A stretch of 64,000 bases of DNA from assembly GCF_000172155.1 (NCBI RefSeq), contig NZ_ABIZ01000001.1, positions 2,389,105-2,453,104 on the forward strand. The letters run 5' to 3'. A program made the position numbers and the translations under genes. Positions 52,632-59,165 of the stretch are shown one piece after another (the first letter of the stretch is position 1; each line of letters starts with the position of its first letter). The notes beneath the pieces are model-generated. The model was not told the DNA's origin. It made no database searches and saw only the letters and a program-made list of their open reading frames with translations. Source of the DNA: Verrucomicrobium spinosum DSM 4136 = JCM 18804. GTDB lineage: Bacteria > Verrucomicrobiota > Verrucomicrobiia > Verrucomicrobiales > Verrucomicrobiaceae.

Positions 52632-53126
52632 TCACTCTATCATCAGCGTGCTGCCATCTTCCGTCAGCAGCCCGTCCCCCTCCTCAGTCAGCACCCTTCC
52701 CATCAGTGCCAGCGGGGCACCTGTGATCGCACCGCCTTTCAACGCATACGTGATGCGTGAGCACTGCTCATAAGTCCCCGTCTGCACATCCGTGATGGTG
52801 GCAGAGGCGATCACCATTTCCCCCTCGTGCCCCATCACCTCTATGATCAGATCCACGCCACCCGTGGGCAGGCTGGCCAGTGTGTGCAGCCGGAATGCCT
52901 CAGCCGCCTGGGGAGACTCGTGCAGCCGCATCACGGTCCAGCTGATGGAGTGCATGCGGTTGCCACGGTCAAAGGTCTTGCCTCCCGCAGCCCTCACATA
53001 CTTCACCTCCTGCACTTCACCTGTCTGATCGATCTTGGGAAGCCCACCTTCAAACCAAGCATCATAGTCCACCAGCACGGTGGCACCCAGCGTGATCTTC
53101 AGGGGGCTTTCCCGGACCTCAATCAT
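52632..53126 (-). CDS. Small prophage tail-region protein with TEDG tail
   Basis: 164 residues. Beta-rich body with V-R-E-S-P-L-K-I-T-L-G-A-T-V-L-V and a conserved-looking I-S-W-T-V-M-R-L-H-E-S. The last 22 residues hold the repeated unit L-T-E-E-G-D-G-L-L-T-E-D-G-S-T-L-M-I-E, similar to the tail of the next gene downstream. Lies between tail tube and the 135-residue relative, so a tail or neck role is likely, exact role unknown. Confidence 0.65.
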   Translation of the reverse strand: MIEVRESPLKITLGATVLVDYDAWFEGGLPKIDQTGEVQEVKYVRAAGGKTFDRGNRMHSISWTVMRLHESPQAAEAFRLHTLASLPTGGVDLIIEVMGHEGEMVIASATITDVQTGTYEQCSRITYALKGGAITGAPLALMGRVLTEEGDGLLTEDGSTLMIE

Positions 53127-53221
53127 ATCAGTGTTTTAGGGCAAGCGCTCCGCCTGCTGTCTCAGTGTTGGAGTACCGCCTTTAGGCGGAATCAGTCAGA
53201 TGCTCTGCCAGGACTGCCGCC
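53127..53221. repeat. Two hairpin repeat types between phage genes
   Basis: TAGGGCAAGCGCTCCGCCTG (53137-53156) and GGAGTACCGCCTTTAGGCGG (53170-53189) lie next to each other. The second is part of a 30-base stretch (53162-53191) identical to 60858-60887. Confidence 0.85.
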
Positions 53222-53785
53222 TTAGTTGGCAGTGAGGGCATTGAGGTTGTAGGTGTTCAACTCGCTGTCCAGCACCTCCCAGGTGACGTCATACGCGTAC
53301 TCCTTCTCCGCGCTCTTGCCTTCCGTCACCATCATCTCCACCCAGAGGAACATGGTGTTGATCAGCGTGTCCGTCTGATCACGTTGCTCAATCTTCAGCC
53401 ATCCCGTGATGGGCTTGCTCTGCTTCAGCGGCTGTTGAGCCGTGCCAATGGTGATCGCACCCGCCAGTAGGAAGATGGACTCCATCACCAGTTGGTTGGC
53501 ATCTTGCAGCTTGGCCTTGAGCGTCAGCTCCTGACTCAGCGGAATGCTCTTACGGCGGCGGTAGGTACCACGGCCAACCGGTGGAGCCTTCAACACGAGA
53601 GCGTCCGCCTTGTTGGTGACACCAAAGGTTTCCACAGCTCCCATGGCCTCATACAGCTCAGAGTCAGTGGCAGGTTTGTAATCCACACCCACGGTGTGCT
53701 CCACCATGGTGATTTCTTCCGTTTCCCCTTCACGGGCGAACCATACATGGCTCCCCAGAATGACAGTACGATTTACAAGTGACAT
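53222..53785 (-). CDS. Prophage tail tube protein (probable)
   Basis: 187 residues with no signal. A beta-sandwich pattern with V-N-R-T-V-I-L-G-S-H-V-W-F, repeated Thr/Lys strands and Y-D-V-T-W-E-V-L near the end, which fits a tail tube monomer. A conserved-looking K-A-P-P-V-G-R-G-T-Y-R-R-R-K-S-I-P lies in the middle. Position between tail terminator and the small tail genes agrees. Its leader carries the GCCTGCCACCCCGC motif shared with the capsid and decoration genes. Confidence 0.6.
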   Translation of the reverse strand: MSLVNRTVILGSHVWFAREGETEEITMVEHTVGVDYKPATDSELYEAMGAVETFGVTNKADALVLKAPPVGRGTYRRRKSIPLSQELTLKAKLQDANQLVMESIFLLAGAITIGTAQQPLKQSKPITGWLKIEQRDQTDTLINTMFLWVEMMVTEGKSAEKEYAYDVTWEVLDSELNTYNLNALTAN

Positions 53786-53810
53786 AGCTTCTAAGTGGGT
53801 TGTTGGGTGA

Positions 53811-53827
53811 ATTGCCTGCCACCCCGC
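53811..53827 (-). promoter_or_regulatory. Shared leader motif upstream of the tail tube gene
   Basis: ATTGCCTGCCACCCCGC on the plus strand, 26 bases before the start codon. The same block stands before the capsid (60239-60255) and decoration (60831-60845) genes. Its role is unknown; it could be a promoter part, an RNA structure or a start-region enhancer. Confidence 0.6.
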
Positions 53828-53863
53828 GGTCCCGCCAAAAAGCTGTTCTGTCTATACTCCTGT

Positions 53864-53892
53864 TTACCTGTAGGGCAAGCGCTCCGCTTGCC
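53864..53892. repeat. TAGGGCAAGCG hairpin repeat abutting the tail terminator stop
   Basis: TTACCTGTAGGGCAAGCGCT then CCGCTTGCC; the next base starts the reversed stop codon of the 53893-54603 gene. Matches at 53134-53157 and 55511-55539. Confidence 0.8.
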
Positions 53893-54603
53893 TCAGCTCA
53901 AGATCCTTTCAAGCACATCACTCGGCGCATTGCCTCCCTTATACGCCGCCGCCCGCAGCACTGCCCCGGGCACACTTGCAAAGGCCGCCTCATACTCCAC
54001 GGCCTCCGCATTGGATGGCCCGGGAAAGCTGCCATCGAGCGTGTACCAGATCTCCGCGCTGGCCGCGGCACAAGTCAGCGTGATGTCGCCACCGCCCACC
54101 GTCATCACCGGCACCGCAACCTGCTGCGCATTGTCTGCACCATGGTAGCAATAGACCGTGACATCATACGCCACCTTGCCCACGATATTGGCCGCCCTCA
54201 CCGCGTTGCTCTCATCACCGCGGAACTCATGCTTCCGGCCCGCATCCCATCCATGCAGATACATCAGAGTATCTAGCGCGAGCTGCTCAGCGGGCACATG
54301 CGTTCCCTCGGCCCCCTCATTGACCAGCGGGTTCTCAATGATCCGCACCGTCAACTCAATCCTAAGAAAGCCCTTCACCTTGTCCACTGGCACCCCGGCT
54401 GAGGGCATCAGCACCATGGCCGCAATGCCTCCCTTGCCGTTCTTCTTGAGCATCCCCGCCAGGGCATTGTTGATGTTTGTCTGTATCAGTGTGGCCGCCC
54501 CGGCATCACGCGGGCGGACCACCGTGATGGGCACATACTGGTATTGCCCCAGCGTCCCCAGGTACCCACCCACATCCAGTTGCAGTTGTTGCAGAATGTT
54601 CAT
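53893..54603 (-). CDS. Prophage tail terminator-like protein with chitobiase-like C-terminal domain
   Basis: 236 residues. The first 160 resemble tail terminators (Mu gp37/DUF1834-like): M-N-I-L-Q-Q-L-Q, a V-P-I-T-V-V-R-P strand, F-L-R-I-E-L-T-V-R and Y-L-H-G-W. The last 75 are the short beta-domain seen at the end of chitobiases and many surface proteins: I-W-Y-T-L-D-G-S-F-P-G-P, V-P-G-A-V-L-R-A-A-A-Y-K. The extra domain probably sticks out of the virion and could bind cell-surface sugar. Overlaps the previous small gene by four bases. Confidence 0.7.
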   Translation of the reverse strand: MNILQQLQLDVGGYLGTLGQYQYVPITVVRPRDAGAATLIQTNINNALAGMLKKNGKGGIAAMVLMPSAGVPVDKVKGFLRIELTVRIIENPLVNEGAEGTHVPAEQLALDTLMYLHGWDAGRKHEFRGDESNAVRAANIVGKVAYDVTVYCYHGADNAQQVAVPVMTVGGGDITLTCAAASAEIWYTLDGSFPGPSNAEAVEYEAAFASVPGAVLRAAAYKGGNAPSDVLERILS

Positions 54604-54791
54604 CGTTTCGTGTGCTCGTAAATGTGCGGTTGCCCAAAGTCTAGGCGTGCGTCTGCAATAGGGTGCCGTGGATTGAGTGATCCGTTCTTGATCGCTTCAT
54701 CTATGGCCTTCATCACCGCATCAGCGGCCCGCAGCCTCAGTTCATACCGCTTCAATTTCTGTGCATCTGTTAGCGTTTCGTTAGTGTCCAT
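54600..54791 (-). CDS. Small helical prophage protein
   Basis: 63 residues, M-D-T-N-E-T-L-T-D-A-Q-K-L-K-R-Y-E-L-R-L-R, mostly helical and charged, ending in Y-E-H-T-K-R. It overlaps the start of the next gene by four bases and starts 13 after the gpG-like gene, so it fits the packed operon. The first codons fall in a repeated TTAGTG block (54770-54800) also found at 62374-62404, so the start may be recent. No family recognised. Confidence 0.55.
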   Translation of the reverse strand: MDTNETLTDAQKLKRYELRLRAADAVMKAIDEAIKNGSLNPRHPIADARLDFGQPHIYEHTKR

Positions 54792-54800
54792 TAGCGGTTC
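54770..54800. repeat. TTAGTG dispersed repeat overlapping a gene start, copy 1
   Basis: Identical in 26 of 31 positions to 62374-62404. Both lie at the start or leader of a phage gene. Confidence 0.65.
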
Positions 54801-54804
54801 CTCC

Positions 54805-55458
54805 TCATTCCGCCGCTGTTGTCTCCATCATCTCACTCATGAAGCTCTCCGCCCCACGTTCCGCCGCCGCTGCATAATCATCATCCGTCGGCAGAATGGT
54901 CTTGTCCTCCTTGAGGTTCACCTCTTCCCTCAGCCAGTAATAGACCTCGGTCTTACGCTCTTTGCCCTTCCCCGTCACCATCGCCAGGGCCTTGGCTCCA
55001 GAGGCAAAGGGGATGAACTGGAGCAGGGGGAACTCACCCGCCCGCCGACCATAAGCCACCGCCGCCGCGGGGATCGTCAGATACCGTGAGTTGATCGCCA
55101 CGATGTTCACTGCCCCAAAGGCTGGCGCGAACGCCTCCCGGCTCCCCACCGCAGACCCGCCCACCGACTTGGAGAGGTTGCTGATCGCACCCTCCCCGGT
55201 CGGGATCACCACCTCCGCACACGTCTCATCATACCAGCTCTCCACCGCTCTCGACTTGTTCTGGAAGTAGTAGGTGGGAGTGGCACCCAAACGGCTCGCC
55301 GTCTTGTGCTCACTCTTCACATTGATCAAGTGGTTGGCGGTCAGAACCTCCGCCTCACCGGCTATGTGCTTGTTCAGCTGGGTGGGATCCTCCAGCTTTG
55401 GCAGCAGCGCCGCCAGCAGTGGCGTCGCTTCATTGGTGTACGTCGCGACGATCTTCAT
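54805..55458 (-). CDS. Prophage virion morphogenesis protein (Mu gpG / tail completion-like)
   Basis: 217 residues. The early segment A-L-L-P-K-L-E-D-P-T-Q-L-N-K-H-I-A-G and K-T-A-S-R-L-G-A-T-P-T-Y-Y-F match the general pattern of gpG-type neck proteins, in which this A-S-R-L-G part often appears. V-E-S-W-Y-D and T-I-P-A-A-A-V-A-Y-G-R-R form the later body. Such proteins complete the head or join head and tail. Starts within the last four bases of the gpF-like gene. Confidence 0.65.
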   Translation of the reverse strand: MKIVATYTNEATPLLAALLPKLEDPTQLNKHIAGEAEVLTANHLINVKSEHKTASRLGATPTYYFQNKSRAVESWYDETCAEVVIPTGEGAISNLSKSVGGSAVGSREAFAPAFGAVNIVAINSRYLTIPAAAVAYGRRAGEFPLLQFIPFASGAKALAMVTGKGKERKTEVYYWLREEVNLKEDKTILPTDDDYAAAAERGAESFMSEMMETTAAE

Positions 55459-56615
55459 GCTGCATCCTCCATCCCATCCAGCACCGCCAGCAGATCCACC
55501 CGCCTTGCATTCACCTGTAGGGCGACCGCTCCGGTTGCCACCTCATCCAGCACCGCCAGCAGGCCGCGCCTCATCGTTGGAGTTCCGCCTTCAGGCGGGT
55601 CAACGGCATTGATCACGGACAGCATCATCTCCCGCGCATTGCTCGCGATCTCGCGCTTCACCTGGTTGCCCAGTTCACCCGCCTCCCGGTCCGTCAGCTT
55701 GCCCGGCGTCGCCTTCAGCTTGGCAATCAACGCCGCCTTGAAGTCAGCGGGCATCCCCCGGGTGCTGAACACCGGCTCGGGGATCTCCACCTTTGGCGGG
55801 CTCTTCTGCGTTTTCGTTGACTCCTCTTCCTCACCCGTCTCAGTCTCACCACTTTTTACTTTTGACTCTTCGCTTTTTACTCCGCCGCTTGCCGCCAGCC
55901 ACTCCGCCCGGGGCACCTCCCGCCAGCCCATCCCGCTGGTGAATGCAAACGGTGGATGATCCACATCCAAGGCATCGGGGAAGAGATCCCCATCACCCAG
56001 GGCCTTCCACACGGGATCACTCTTCGCCGCCATCATCAGCGTCTTGGCGCCCACGCTCACCGGCTGACCGCCCGCCTTGGTCCAGCGTTCCGCCCATCCC
56101 ATGGAGCCGCTGTCAGGCGATCCACGCTCTTTCTTGCGGGGGCTGACCCTCACCAATTCCCAGGCTGGAAACTGATACACACGATCCATGCCGCGGGCCT
56201 TCTGCCCGGCTCCACGCATCAGCCCCACTTGCGTATCAAGGATCAGGTTCAGCCGCTTGTCACTGCTCAGGTCCTGCAGGCTCCCCGGCTCCGCTGGGGG
56301 AATGCCAAGCGCCTCATCACCGGCGAATCCCGTCTCAGGGTCATACAGCAGCCGCGTCAGCAGCCCCTTGAGGAAGATCCTCAGCGCTCCACGATCACTC
56401 TCATACCCACCTTTCAACTCCCTTTCCGCCGCCTCACGGATGCCGTTGAGATACACGGCATTCGCGGTCCGGGCGGAGAACACCGACCGATCCCGCAGCG
56501 CCTTGGCAAACTCCCGGCGCTGCGCCGCTGATCCCAGGGCACTGGGCAGCAGCCCACGGCTCCGCGAGCGGCGGTAAGCCTCGGGCGGGTCAGAGGGTGG
56601 AAAGAGTGCGGCCAT
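55455..56615 (-). CDS. Prophage head morphogenesis protein (Mu gpF-like) with in-frame repeat insertions
   Basis: 386 residues from the ATG at 56615 (M-A-A-L-F-P-P-S-D-P-P-E-A-Y); the frame upstream is open but overlaps the zinc-ribbon gene. The core has L-K-G-L-L-T-R-L-L and D-K-R-L-N-L-I-L-D-T-Q-V-G and P-A-W-E-L-V-R, typical of minor head proteins. The C-terminus contains D-P-P-E-G-G-T-P-T and T-G-A-V-A-L-Q-V-N-A, encoded by two hairpin repeats that elsewhere lie outside genes, and L-L-A-V-L-D occurs twice around them. It therefore seems lengthened by insertion. Confidence 0.7.
   Translation of the reverse strand: MAALFPPSDPPEAYRRSRSRGLLPSALGSAAQRREFAKALRDRSVFSARTANAVYLNGIREAAERELKGGYESDRGALRIFLKGLLTRLLYDPETGFAGDEALGIPPAEPGSLQDLSSDKRLNLILDTQVGLMRGAGQKARGMDRVYQFPAWELVRVSPRKKERGSPDSGSMGWAERWTKAGGQPVSVGAKTLMMAAKSDPVWKALGDGDLFPDALDVDHPPFAFTSGMGWREVPRAEWLAASGGVKSEESKVKSGETETGEEEESTKTQKSPPKVEIPEPVFSTRGMPADFKAALIAKLKATPGKLTDREAGELGNQVKREIASNAREMMLSVINAVDPPEGGTPTMRRGLLAVLDEVATGAVALQVNARRVDLLAVLDGMEDAA
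55511..55600. repeat. Two hairpin repeats inside the gpF-like gene
   Basis: TCACCTGTAGGGCGACCGCT at 55511-55530 (TAGGGCAAGCG family) and GTTGGAGTTCCGCCTTCAGG at 55576-55595 (GGAGTACCGCC family). Both keep the reading frame open. Confidence 0.8.
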
Positions 56616-56620
56616 CGTTG

Positions 56621-56845
56621 CTACCTCTTTTTCAGTGGCACCACCCTTGCCGCGCATTGGTCGGAGTTGGTCTCCAGCTCCTCTATCTTGCAGCCGTAGG
56701 GTTGCAGCAAAAGGTTCAAGGCCGTGAAGCTTGGGGAGGCTTTCCAGTCCCACCCAACGTATTGGCCTGGTCCTGGGGCACCACACTCCCGGCAGAAGTT
56801 GTCCTCCACCGACACATCACATTGGCATTTATAGCAAGACTCCAT
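56621..56845 (-). CDS. Small prophage zinc-ribbon protein
   Basis: 74 residues from the ATG at 56845, which overlaps the TGA of the hydrolase gene in T-G-A-T-G, so the two are translationally coupled. C-Y-K-C and C-R-E-C form a zinc ribbon in the first 26 residues. The rest (G-W-D-W-K-A-S-P-S-F-T-A-L-N-L-L-L) looks like a small folded domain for which I have no name. The protein could regulate or bind nucleic acid. Confidence 0.65.
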   Translation of the reverse strand: MESCYKCQCDVSVEDNFCRECGAPGPGQYVGWDWKASPSFTALNLLLQPYGCKIEELETNSDQCAARVVPLKKR

Positions 56846-57483
56846 CACTCCATTCCTCCATTCTTTTGTTGTAGCAACGAACTCTTCACCAGCATGCCGT
56901 CCACGAACCGCCACATGCTCCCATTAAGCGCCGCCTTTCCGAACCAGTCGCCATGCCCATACCCCGGCTCAGTGATCACCTCCGGAGCCCGCCGCGCATT
57001 CACCGGCCCCGTCTTCCCCAGGGCACCATAGCCCAGCAGTCTGCCCAGTTGCGTCTTGGCCAGGGCAAGAGCCCAGTCCTTGCCCGCCACATACACACAC
57101 ACCCGGCCAATCGCCGCCGGATATTTGTTGAGCCCATTGGCGTCGAAGTCCGCCTCACAGGCGGCACTCACCAGATGCAGCTCCTCAATCCTCGGCCAGT
57201 CCAGCGAGGCCAGCGCATCAAGGATCACATCGCAACCATTGGAGTGGCCCACCAGCACGATGTGCCAGCCCGCGTAAAACGTCAGCGTCTTGGCCAGCTT
57301 CTCCGCACGTTTCCGCTGCCCCAGCATGCGCCCAATCGGTCCCACAAGATATTCAATCTTCTCCGCCCTGAAAGGGGTGTGCAAGTGCGTCCATGTGACC
57401 GCACGGCCATTCCAATTATCGGAAGCGCCCGGCATCGTGAGGATGCCATTCACAAAGATGAAGACGATGCGAGCAGGGTTCAT
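56845..57483 (-). CDS. Prophage-encoded alpha/beta hydrolase
   Basis: 212 residues. F-I-F-V-N-G-I-L-T near the N-terminus is the oxyanion strand, V-G-H-S-N-G at 78-83 the nucleophile elbow (Ser81), with A-G-K-D-W and G-Y-G-H-G-D-W able to give the acid and histidine. No signal or membrane segment, so it works in the cytoplasm or is packed in the virion. Such a hydrolase is not part of a standard head operon and is probably cargo. It sits between a DNA methyltransferase and a zinc ribbon. Substrate unknown. Confidence 0.75.
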   Translation of the reverse strand: MNPARIVFIFVNGILTMPGASDNWNGRAVTWTHLHTPFRAEKIEYLVGPIGRMLGQRKRAEKLAKTLTFYAGWHIVLVGHSNGCDVILDALASLDWPRIEELHLVSAACEADFDANGLNKYPAAIGRVCVYVAGKDWALALAKTQLGRLLGYGALGKTGPVNARRAPEVITEPGYGHGDWFGKAALNGSMWRFVDGMLVKSSLLQQKNGGME

Positions 57484-57487
57484 GGTG

Positions 57488-58366
57488 TTACCTCATCCTT
57501 TGAATGAGCTTTCTACCGATCCACTCAGCAACTTGCGGAACCACGGCGTTACCCGCCGCGTGAGCCGATGCAAAGTCGGTGTCATCCAGTCCGAGGGGAA
57601 TCCCGCAACGCTCAGACTCTCTGGCCCGCTCAACCATCTTATTCCATCCGTCTTGCTCAGCGACGAGTAGCTGACCACCAAGGGTGATTCGGCAGGCAGT
57701 GTTTGCGGCCAGTAGAGTATAGCCAGGCGCGCTGTGCGCGGCCCGTGCGACTTCGCCCGCAGCGAACGCGCTAGGAATGCCCTCCACTGGGCTGGCGTCA
57801 AATAGCAGCTCAGCGGGGGGGGGCTGTCCAAGGCCGCCGACCATGAAAAGGCGGCGACGTCTCTGGGGAACGCCGAAGCCTGCAGCATCCAGCACCCGGA
57901 AGCATCCCAAGTACCCGCGGTGGGCAAGGTCTTGGATGATCGTCGCAAGGTCCGCATGATCGTTGACCCAGAGCAACGCCTCGACGTTTTCAAGCACAAC
58001 CCATCTGGGCCGAATCGCATCGATGATTCGTAGGGCCTCCCGGTATAGACCGCTTCGCTCACCCTTGAGCCCTGGGCGTCCTTGCTTGCTCGACGTTCCG
58101 GCAGCACTGATGTCTTGACACGGGAACCCGGCGGTAAGGACATCAACCGGTGAAAGGTTGTGCGCGCCGCACTCACGGACGTCTTCAAACTGTCGGGAAT
58201 GGGGAAATCGGTCAGCAAGCACAGCCCGGTTGATGGGGTTGATTTCGACGCTCCAAGAGCATTGGAATCCAGCCCGTTCAAACCCGAGTTCAAAGCCACC
58301 GATCCCCGCGAAAAGGGAGCCGTGCGTTGGCTTCGTTTTGTGGCCTGCATCTTTTTCATAGGTCAT
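57488..58366 (-). CDS. Prophage DNA (cytosine-C5) methyltransferase
   Basis: 292 residues. All main motifs are present: F-A-G-I-G-G at 19-24 (I), G-F-P-C-Q-D at 80-85 (IV, catalytic Cys), E-N-V at 126-128 (VI), Q-R-R-R-R-L-F at 168-174 (VIII) and G-N-A-V-V-P near 270 (X). The variable target-recognition part between VIII and X is short (about 90 residues), so one short target site is likely. No restriction partner is nearby, so it is an orphan enzyme that may protect phage DNA. A nearly equal frame on the same strand one base over is a shadow. Confidence 0.93.
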   Translation of the reverse strand: MTYEKDAGHKTKPTHGSLFAGIGGFELGFERAGFQCSWSVEINPINRAVLADRFPHSRQFEDVRECGAHNLSPVDVLTAGFPCQDISAAGTSSKQGRPGLKGERSGLYREALRIIDAIRPRWVVLENVEALLWVNDHADLATIIQDLAHRGYLGCFRVLDAAGFGVPQRRRRLFMVGGLGQPPPAELLFDASPVEGIPSAFAAGEVARAAHSAPGYTLLAANTACRITLGGQLLVAEQDGWNKMVERARESERCGIPLGLDDTDFASAHAAGNAVVPQVAEWIGRKLIQRMR

Positions 58367-58415
58367 GTCTTGCGTCTTGTGTCTTCACGTCTTCTGTCTC
58401 CCGCGCAGCGGGTCA
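58367..58415 (-). repeat. AGAC-tract hairpin repeat abutting the DUF1320-like stop
   Basis: CTTGTGTCTTCACGTCTTCT then GTCTCCCGCGCAGCGGGTCA; the final TCA is the reversed stop codon at 58413-58415. Same layout as in the host copies. Confidence 0.8.
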
Positions 58416-58871
58416 AAGCCCGCTCAACTTCCTCCGCGTGGCCTGCCTCTTGTTCCCTGACACCTGCTCAAACACGGGCGTGGCAATCACTTCCTCACTG
58501 GGCGTGGCCGGTTGCTCAATCACCGCGTCACACTTCGCGATGCTGTCCAGGTACTTCAGCGCATCATTCTTGCGCTTCTCCCGGGTCTCATAGAGAGACG
58601 GATCATTGCCCGGCAACCGGGTCAACATCTCCCAGGCCAGCATAGCCTTGGCCGCACTCAAGGTCTCATCAGGGATGGTCATCCCCGCGCCCATCGTGTT
58701 GCTCTTGCAGGCCGCCACCCGGCTCCGGATCTGGCGCACCACCGCCTCAATCAATCCCGGCACCGGGTCAGCCTGCCCATCAGCAAGCGCCGCCGTGCGG
58801 AATGCCTCCACCTCCGGACCGGAGAGGGCCTCTTTCAGATGGATCTCTGTCAGTTCAATCCACATGAGCAA
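58413..58871 (-). CDS. Prophage gp36-like (DUF1320) head-completion protein
   Basis: 152 residues. N-terminal I-E-L-T-E-I-H-L-K-E-A-L-S-G-P-E-V-E and helical repeats A-V-V-R-Q-I-R-S-R-V-A follow the DUF1320 pattern; A-A-K-A-M-L-A-W-E-M-L-T-R-L and T-R-E-K-R-K-N-D-A-L-K-Y-L-D are the conserved helices of such adaptors. It probably joins the head vertex and tail. A Lys/Arg-rich tail may be extra. Its start overlaps the stop of the 55-residue gene by 17 bases. Confidence 0.75.
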   Translation of the reverse strand: MLMWIELTEIHLKEALSGPEVEAFRTAALADGQADPVPGLIEAVVRQIRSRVAACKSNTMGAGMTIPDETLSAAKAMLAWEMLTRLPGNDPSLYETREKRKNDALKYLDSIAKCDAVIEQPATPSEEVIATPVFEQVSGNKRQATRRKLSGL

Positions 58872-59022
58872 TCACGGGTTCAAGTTGTTTCAAGCGCTCT
58901 TCAACCAGGGCAGCCAGGGCATCCAGCACGTCACGCTCTTCATCCGCTGGCACACCTGCCAGCCGTGCGCGCACTTGCCCCATCAGCTCCGCTGCCAGTG
59001 TTTCACGTTCCTCTTCATTCAT
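58855..59022 (-). CDS. Very small helical prophage protein
   Basis: 55 residues, M-N-E-E-E-R-E-T-L-A-A-E-L-M-G-Q-V-R-A-R-L, all helical and acidic, with a leucine-zipper-like spacing in its second half (A-L-V-E-E-R-L-K-Q-L). Too short for most automatic calls, but it overlaps the next gene by 17 bases and begins just after an AGAC-tract repeat, as real genes here do. Role unknown; a small assembly factor is possible. Confidence 0.55.
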   Translation of the reverse strand: MNEEERETLAAELMGQVRARLAGVPADEERDVLDALAALVEERLKQLEPVIAHVD

Positions 59023-59027
59023 GGCCT

Positions 59028-59080
59028 CAGGTCTTGAGTCTTGTGTCTTCTAGTCTGGCGTCTCCCGCGTAGCGGGCCGG
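59028..59080 (-). repeat. AGAC-tract hairpin repeat downstream of the capsid gene
   Basis: CAGGTCTTGAGTCTTGTGTC, then TTCTAGTCTGGCG and hairpin CCCGCGTAGCGGG. This copy does not touch a stop codon; it lies 86 bases after the capsid stop. Confidence 0.75.
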
Positions 59081-59085
59081 TGTCG

Positions 59086-59163
59086 CCTGAACCGGGTGTG
59101 GAGGGTTGCCCCTCCACACCACGATTTTTCAGGAACCCACCCACTTCACTCAGCCGGTTCAGG
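59086..59163. terminator. Nested stem-loops just after the major capsid gene
   Basis: Outer stem CCTGAACCGG (59086-59095) with CCGGTTCAGG (59154-59163), inner hairpin GTGTGGAGGG (59096-59105) with CCCTCCACAC (59110-59119). Both stems are perfect. The order suggests RNA protection or a transcription end for the highly expressed capsid message; the T-run lies on the plus-strand side only. Confidence 0.6.
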
Positions 59164-59165
59164 GC

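Noticed and set aside
57493-58359. Nearly equal-length frame on the same strand as the DNA methyltransferase
   Set aside because: It is Ser/Arg/Pro-rich and lacks motifs; the other frame contains all C5-methyltransferase motifs.
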